Below, piece after piece: positions 62,001 through 64,000 of a stretch of DNA of 64,000 nucleotides (the first letter of the stretch is position 1; each line of letters opens with the position of its first letter). Source of the DNA: UBA8752 sp002172485 (GTDB lineage: Bacteria; Bacteroidota; Bacteroidia; Flavobacteriales_D; Sanyastnellaceae); NCBI GenBank assembly GCA_042089915.1, contig JBELJZ010000001.1, forward strand, positions 178,483 to 242,482. The letters are read 5' to 3'. Below the pieces are notes generated by a model. The model was not told the origin of the DNA, did no database searches, and saw only the letters and a list, made by a program, of their open reading frames with translations. The translations under genes were made by a program, and so were the position numbers.

Positions 62001-63895
62001 TCTTCAACGAGGTGGTGGGCGACTACAGCCTGATCATCGACACAATCAGTGGTCCGGAAGAGGGCGTAATCGGCATGACCACGGTCCGCATGTACATCCA
62101 GACGGAGAACGAGGACGACTTTGTCAGCGCTGTGGCCGGAGATGAGATCAATCCGACGGCCATACGCACCACGACGTCCTTCTACCAGAATGTGCTGGGT
62201 GGTCCCACGGCCAACAACTACAGCGAGGGTCTGACGCTGGCCGATCCGCTGGTGGCCTACGACAGCTTTGTCACCATCGGCATCGACGCCCAAGCGGTCG
62301 GTGCAGACGGTGAACAGGAGACCACCCTGGTTGGATCCTGGGCGCCTGGATTCGAAACGGGAGGGGATGTGTTGATCAACGACTTCTTCGGAGGAAGCTG
62401 GTTTACTGTGAACCCGAATGCCGCGGCTGTGGCTGGACCTGACCACCGCGTCCTCCTCGGGCAGTTCACGACGGATGGTCAGATGAGCGGACAGATGTTT
62501 GTTCAGGTTTTCCCGAATGGGGTGGGCGCGCTCGAGCAGCGCATCAGCTTCACCTTCGGCGATTGCGCGGAAGACGACGATACCCCGGAGGGCAGCTACA
62601 TGTTCACCCGCCGTTGGGAGAGCATTGTCACCGACGACGCCAACAACCAGGACACGGCTGTGACATACCAGCAAATCCAGGTGCTGGATACAGAAGCGCC
62701 ACAACTGACCAACACGTGCGGTTTGGAGAATGACGAGACCGGCTCCTACGATTGCCCGGGAGAAGCGGTGCTCGACTTTGATCCGGTGCCGGTGGCTTGT
62801 GATGTGCAGGCTGTCGACAACTGCGACAGCGAGGTCAACGTCAACGTCTTCACGGAGACGGAAGGGTACATCCCGACCGACGCCATCCGCAACTACTGTG
62901 CTCCGGCCACGCCGGAAGCTTGGAGCGGTGCTCAGACCTGTGACGAGCGGGCTCCGGAGGTCATTCGCCTCTACAACTTCCCGATGGACGAAGGCACCTT
63001 CGTCATGGCCGATGCAGAGAACCTGATCCAGGTGATGTCCGACGGCAGCATGCACATCGAGCTCGAGGTGGTCAACGCCGCTGGAACGGGTGGATTCACC
63101 TTCACGGCCGACTATGATGCCTTCATGGGTTGGAACGCTTGGCAGGCCGCCGGTCGCAACTACAAGAAGGACTGTGCGGAGATCTACCCGAATGAGGCCG
63201 TCTGGCAAGACTGGGTGTTCAGCCTGATGAGCTCTGGATCCATGAGTGGAACGGGACTCTACGCTGGGTCGAACTTTACCTTGACCCACCAGCCTGCCAA
63301 CGGTTACTACGGCATGCAGATGGGTGCGGGCGCCAACAACAAGAACACGAACTACGGCGGAAGTGCTTGGTTCATGTGGCAGGGCAACCTGATGGTGGAC
63401 GGCAACGACATGGGCACGATGGCCAGCTCCGGCGACGTGTACATGGACCTCGACTGCTGCCTCGAATGGAACGTGGAGTACTTCTACACGGCACTGGACG
63501 ATTGTGGCAACCCGACCGGATTCCACTACACCGAGTCCATGGGCAGCGGCATCGCTGCGGACGACGCTACGGTGTCTGGAGGCCACACTCAAGGCCCTGT
63601 GGACATCAGTTCCATTGGTGGCATCAAGGAGCCGATCCGCATCACCGGACTCGCTCCGAACCCGACCAACGACCAGAGCCAGCTGAGCTTCCTTGTCAAC
63701 GAGAACATGCGCTTGCGCGTGGACCTCTACACCATGGAAGGACAGCTCATGCAGGAGCTGTACGACGGCAATGCCGTGACCGGGGTGCAGTACACCATGG
63801 AGATCGATGCTGAGGCCCTCTCGGCGGGCATGTACCAGGTGCGCATCAGCAGCAATGCTTACCTCGCGGTCAAGAAGTTGTTGGTCGCAGAATGA
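50084..63895 (+). CDS. Giant T9SS-exported protein with four FG-GAP propellers, HYR-like modules and lamin-tail domains
   Basis: 4,603 residues. In order: signal peptide (1-25); CQDPLASNY motif (28-36); four groups of seven FG-GAP-like motifs, about residues 67-430, 555-935, 1185-1545 and 1941-2310, each fitting one seven-bladed integrin-alpha-type beta-propeller; between them Ig-like or SprB-like modules (for example about 965-1080, 1580-1740 and 2326-2448, with SWTGPDAYTSD and LDLTTTGGNGTYTWDWST); from about 2450 a chain of HYR-like modules of about 95 residues with recurring ATDDCGN and DTIAPV motifs; two lamin-tail domains (2973-3160 and 3256-3443) and two unidentified domains (about 3970-4160 and 4276-4456) inserted into HYR modules; and a type A T9SS sorting domain (4516-4603: GLAPNPTNDQSQL, GMYQVRI, VKKLLVAE). 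No enzymatic motif is seen. Probably a surface adhesin or scaffold; ligand unknown. Codon use differs between the first 2.9 kb and the rest. Confidence 0.88.
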   Translation: MFRLKLVAVSGALLMGASLSSLLAQGGCQDPLASNYAPDTSSDNSDCIYLDHAFQETGTENASSPTNGALFGQAFQVDPSDGQMVVGAPGDDSPGATSEGSVTILEEEEGCGFYSPELLTAPDGQEFSLFGTSVSKDGDIIAVGAPGPATWEVNQNSLTDFEGAVYLYHHDGTQWNFLTVFQTDNIDDDFGRAVAVKDNYVFVGVPGFDAPTGGSNHGAVVVLEKDESCIYSIADTLMASDAGDGASFGRALSVYGDRLLIGATGYDTPTTSNVGAAYTFTYDGTGWTEEHILLPAADAGDGDFGLSVDLGDDLAIVGAQNDETGRAYVFDLSGPAPTMSELTACDLREDDKFGTGVSIHGNYAVVGAYLAEVDDTESTNGGKAYIFRHDGDEWVNVQRLMSGFTNSLDNFGFAVHVDADRVLVSEYKGDPDGTSQAGQIFTYCASGDPAPGNAAPILAVSTTEADSYMATADINFTTEGIATMVYLEQSGLVLDSVAPVNNTGSFTVGTGAYVLRSVDSEGCTDMATAFVESAGDEEFVLTGKYVSVSQKENLRFGTQVHIAAGRGLVQPNLSNAALDHGVDALLTGVGIEAPGSIHVAVDAISAAVEEPIGERWGQFGADLMRIDIEGDDDEVFALIADHEGALDGINNRGVVWYSNGEGWQPILHDNPHALNNGPAGDQLGSVISVDGTTAAIAARNYDWGDGGNVGAILLFDYDLDSDTWTERTERIRNPTAQNGWPRDMELSGNTIVASYDLFDDGEANNANYGYASVFRMGGDGVWDEEFSRVGEEAGLQYAKRVALEGNLLAIGTQHADDIANNAGRVELFTHNGTEWVAMDTLTLNNTSYAGDPTADAFGSDVAIEGSLLAVGALSFDEVGIPNSGNGYFLFSCSGGSWNCVLEADVCDSAEHDRLGTSIDIQAGHIIIGANTDDAQFENAGSAYTFALETGCEECPEIVEYECDLTASDAGDLDLQTASDDGAFATDDITSLSDITIDVNFPATGVPVAEHDLIRFFLDGVEDSFHKVTSDDVTAGFVSFPLVSLADGEHEAHAEFVDLFGNTSDQDTLFFCISPAVTIATTDASGALAADGSATFSLDEGTADFTITQGGVVVTTFSAASSPVLSDLAPGSYLVSAQKVSGCATILPFTIGAEGMDFYERQVFHKDHDCSLPDEQSHSTVTTSDNARLGESVVLNGTVAAAGAPGLNGQGEVHIYNQQQDGSWVFAQYLEAPSAQYSNAFGAAIAFGGGYLFVGDPSSNDGGGSNGIVHIYEDQAGSWTLVQSLKHTSASSNAGDNFGWSIAYANDHLFVGATRSEISSPSTDLTGSVYAFSLQSGQFVQEQELRATGLGHQDKYGAAVAASGMYLAVGAPDHDAPGACSECGTTSNAGAVAIWKYDGSEYVQQGDLIVDDTAGQLGAALDVDGYTVLAGAPATDNNTGRAYLLRTENGSDWAVSETLTPADMGGYDSFGADVDLDANFALVGAWRQEDGGNALGAAYSSFLYDGNAWTDAQTIAACGGASSDYLGYSLDHDGGNIIIGAPGVDGSTAVSDGEGGSSTNGQDGAVYFFSTTEPTMDLVTTTMDPACEGEALGTITALTTGLGCVDYSWTGPDAYTSDATAGADTLEMLWAGDYELSVSYSSGCALGTTTVTVTEIPQIAISAVIGDAVTCTSADGDLDLTTTGGNGTYTWDWSTSETSEDISGLTSLSCGGNENLDTECLPDSYTVNIASGSCTADSTFLVGFQDYVMDFTAPIEDVIVCEDAADLVIDIRDHFYDMEADDIEVTLTNTLLPSEWNVSVSGETLTIDFSAAGGAEDDIHLFIRDSESCTDTAITFHVTEVPNLTGMDLEPAIASATNVADGELEVTTLGYGQALTLSRDGITVAFLGGDSTIFEGLATGGYDVVSEMLGGCMAYGYTFVESPEPVLYANRKEVSNHMTEDGLYGYSLDMAGDLAIVGAPSDTVNGVADAGQAVIYRRGATTWELEQTLYSPGVTPTGGLGMVNLDPMSDTYGTAVATDGTWMFVSAPTADAANDDEGAVYAYTMNGGEWTLAQTLTATNTNGWSGGDKFGLALSLEGDRLAVGSNMDNANGGQSALHIFENQAGTWTEVQVLSEDGENYSLYGERISLSGDVLVTSNAIYPSTSGPDARTGRAYIYRHDGTQFVLETQLDGENAGDNFGGSVALDGNTLVVGIPRSADAGSGAGSADVYVYNGDVWSLDGDLHPADLAAYDNFGVAAAIEGNLIIVGADGADENGAWQTGGVYMGFARENGAWNEAYLTTSCDTEGGDRFGKSVTIEGGRAMVGAWNDDNLLPTSGSVTWFELTEPDSIPCDLIAPDAPGVDLAMVDDSGISFEDDTTNVCDPTFQVQLLGEGTGAPVALDGVTVMLDGTEFAFTILYPADIANGYVEFTLPCQDDGTHEIIAYVTDRFGNVGEQDTLYIDIDTVDPVASVTAPNDTTLYVDDVCFADTTTAALGVAAFGCTDDHLHSCELSYEDINVDALCAGGVYDFERMWISTAMDTAGNMHADTAYQYVELRDTIRPMMLGDEIVHISCDQWVWDPLYQPTFTELAGVLDTAGNAIIDARDNCALDTVTIEYGVMSGGCFYDHVLIYRAYDICGNVSDSLYQVVQVDDLVDPTFTYVPADTMIACTENVMAYLELATSVDNCDPSVNMTFTDEVIPTACPEGYTIRRTFRAEDCGYNIAEQVQTITVSDTAAPILSIALTGDANVAINGCLAGLMLDEATYGSVSWTQSDDCGEVTVGYTYNDVAVFDCNGDDALNEGSHTVTRTFTVTATDCAGNATVETIDQVFVITDNTAPTISLTAPADSTVYLDASCAADAVVQAVSGDATGFLVDADDACDTDVAYTVTYGDDTTYTGVADGFGSFDILRTYSVTATDDCDNSHTETISHTIMVRDTISPVLTLTIPNDTALFADAGCMWDETPASTGMASIVYSDECSGSGPASDEGAAAACSLFFSEYAEGSGNNKYLEIYNPTDEDIDLTGYAFPSVSNAPNTPGEYEYWNEFPAGASIPAGGTYIIAHPSSDAGLLAGADHTFYFLSNGDDGFILVEGTEDSFTMVDAIGDWNGDPGSGWDVAGESAGTKDQTLRRKSDVTSGNGGDWTTSAGTDAANSEWIVLEKDYAILNGYEGYGTHEFTGTCGDAPTVTDVNSTAITYSDEVTVYTASSCYTTERTWTATVTDNNGNATTASAVQTITVSDTIAPVITAEANTTAACDFFGFDLSEGSGASGDVDFGCGLFFSEYAEGSSNNKYLEIYNPTSSDIDLTGYAFPNVANAPNTPGEYEYWNEFPAGASIAAGGIYIIAHPSSDAGLLAEADHTFTFLSNGDDGFMLVEGTEEDYVQIDAIGDWNGDPGSGWDVAGESAGTKDQTLRRKSNVTQGNGGDWTTSAGTDAANSEWIVLEKDYAILNGYEGYGTHEFTGSCGGTITSLEVLMSNGYVSFADNCELASMEATITLDGTPCEGAYDVVYTATDSCGNPALSVSQRIMLIDTVIPVLTVAVPQDTTLYADADCMSDYVTGVPYPEASATDNCDNDVDIASSHFDGTKSYSCVPSTGSFSMLRTYVYTATDNCGNDTTVYRYQNVTVLDTISPTFDVVAPSDLTVNIDAFCGANTSTTIGGMPTVSNAADNCDSTVDIDIDHEDSTPVHTCMAEDGTPEGSYTFVRTFTVTATDDCGNTTVQQVSQNLTAVDVTSPVITAVENMAAITYTLGTDCMVDLTAPVEPTRSATDACDTQVATTATYSDGNISYNCAADDGQADGSYSFARTWTITATDDCGNPSSQTTTQTVYVVDETAPVITPTWPEDYTADLDEDCAADLSTAAAGEPMAMASDACDTDVTGDAISITYLDHDTTYLAVNVDAVAEGGYTFTRTWTITATDDCGNSESVTHDQTITANDVMAPIQTLETLSTYSVEGCYGEVDLSPAAAGTPMVEAMDACDSEVDMDLTYSTDGLVFNEVVGDYSLIIDTISGPEEGVIGMTTVRMYIQTENEDDFVSAVAGDEINPTAIRTTTSFYQNVLGGPTANNYSEGLTLADPLVAYDSFVTIGIDAQAVGADGEQETTLVGSWAPGFETGGDVLINDFFGGSWFTVNPNAAAVAGPDHRVLLGQFTTDGQMSGQMFVQVFPNGVGALEQRISFTFGDCAEDDDTPEGSYMFTRRWESIVTDDANNQDTAVTYQQIQVLDTEAPQLTNTCGLENDETGSYDCPGEAVLDFDPVPVACDVQAVDNCDSEVNVNVFTETEGYIPTDAIRNYCAPATPEAWSGAQTCDERAPEVIRLYNFPMDEGTFVMADAENLIQVMSDGSMHIELEVVNAAGTGGFTFTADYDAFMGWNAWQAAGRNYKKDCAEIYPNEAVWQDWVFSLMSSGSMSGTGLYAGSNFTLTHQPANGYYGMQMGAGANNKNTNYGGSAWFMWQGNLMVDGNDMGTMASSGDVYMDLDCCLEWNVEYFYTALDDCGNPTGFHYTESMGSGIAADDATVSGGHTQGPVDISSIGGIKEPIRITGLAPNPTNDQSQLSFLVNENMRLRVDLYTMEGQLMQELYDGNAVTGVQYTMEIDAEALSAGMYQVRISSNAYLAVKKLLVAE
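59000..59563 (+). repeat. Lamin-tail-domain repeat, copy 1
   Basis: 564 bases coding residues 2973-3160 of the giant protein (from CSLFFSEYAEGS to EFTGTC). The second copy lies 849 bases downstream, in frame and of exactly equal length. The encoded sequences differ at 20 of 188 positions by my count. At DNA level bases 59120-59179 (60) and 59471-59541 (71) are identical to their counterparts. Confidence 0.9.
59849..60412 (+). repeat. Lamin-tail-domain repeat, copy 2
   Basis: 564 bases coding residues 3256-3443 (from CGLFFSEYAEGS to EFTGSC). The lamin-tail fold is recognised from FFSEYAEGS, YLEIYNPT, IDLTGYAF, YIIAHPSSDAGLL and DWNGDPGSGWDVAG, the beta-sandwich pattern found in many extracellular Bacteroidota proteins. 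Confidence 0.9.
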
Positions 63896-63899
63896 TTCT

Positions 63900-63915
63900 C
63901 TGACCTGCCGGTCAG
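63900..63915. other. Perfect short hairpin after the giant gene
   Basis: CTGACC, loop TGCC, GGTCAG, beginning four bases after the stop codon. No T run follows, so it is not a terminator by itself; it may stabilise the mRNA end together with the terminator that follows. Confidence 0.5.
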
Positions 63916-63921
63916 ATGCGG

Positions 63922-63955
63922 AAGCGGGCTGCCCTTGGGTGGCCCGCTTTTTTTT
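63922..63955 (+). terminator. Intrinsic terminator of the giant gene
   Basis: AAGCGGGC / GCCCGCTT stem with a 12-base loop, run into eight T. It lies 27 bases past the stop codon. Nothing recognisable follows in the last 45 bases of the window. Confidence 0.9.
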
Positions 63956-64000
63956 GGCCACCAGTATGGGCCTGTCCGGAGGCACCCAATACACCGCAGG

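Noticed and set aside
1..64000. CRISPR array, tRNA/rRNA genes, insertion sequences, prophage, defence islands
   Set aside because: I looked for spaced direct repeats, cloverleaf-like segments in the gaps, transposase motifs and terminal inverted repeats and found none; the gaps are short and the genes ordinary.

Overview
The window is a dense, G+C-rich bacterial chromosome segment from a member of the Bacteroidota, most likely an uncultured Flavobacteriales-like lineage (inference). The basis is: C-terminal type IX secretion (T9SS) sorting domains on two large exported proteins; -7 promoter elements of the Bacteroidota form TAnnTTTG or TAnnTTCG in front of many genes; a DUF3078 outer-membrane protein, carboxypeptidase-regulatory-like and FecA-like TonB receptors, a membrane pyrophosphatase, and a classical menaquinone operon. 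Almost all genes are ordinary housekeeping genes. I see no tRNA, rRNA, CRISPR array, insertion sequence or prophage.

Layout. 1-3531 (minus): etfB-etfA-bifunctional nuclease-nupC (nupC runs off the left edge). 3676-7799 (plus): pdhB, hppA and a YceI-like lipoprotein, closed by a two-way terminator. 7897-10574 (minus): deoxynucleoside kinase, GH3-family protein, unknown protein. 10673-14874: MFS transporter, small coiled-coil protein, fabD, DUF3078 protein, unknown secreted protein. 14968-21611: FecA-like TonB receptor, CIA30 lipoprotein, mnmE, sucD, a second deoxynucleoside kinase and folK. 21698-25371 (plus): padR-pspC, sppA, trmH-like. 25470-28170 (minus): OmpA-like/repeat lipoprotein and accA. 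28255-35899 (minus): a compact menaquinone operon, thioesterase-menF-menD-menB-menA-menC-menE-rdgB, with neighbouring genes mostly overlapping by 1-4 bases. 36118-41231 (minus): a T9SS-exported serine protease, lipoprotein, GT2 glycosyltransferase, sigma factor and rsmG. 41310-44562 (minus): uvrB and the ribosomal protein operon rpsF-rpsR-rplI. 44723-49880 (plus): dnaX, a TonB receptor with a regulatory-like N-terminal domain, an S4 RNA-binding protein and a GNAT acetyltransferase. 50084-63895 (plus): one gene for a 4,603-residue exported protein, followed by a strong terminator.

Two things stand out. First, dnaX is split by a run of ten A residues placed directly before a stop codon. The conserved C-terminal tau domain continues in the next frame, so polymerase or ribosome slippage would give both a short gamma-like and a full-length tau-like subunit, as in Thermus and E. 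coli; a homopolymer indel in the assembly is the alternative. Second, the giant protein has 28 FG-GAP-like motifs in four groups of exactly seven, predicting four seven-bladed beta-propellers. They are followed by a chain of HYR-like modules, four of which appear interrupted by inserted domains (two nearly identical lamin-tail domains and two domains I do not recognise), and a T9SS sorting domain. It is probably a secreted or surface-anchored adhesin or scaffold; its ligand cannot be told from sequence.
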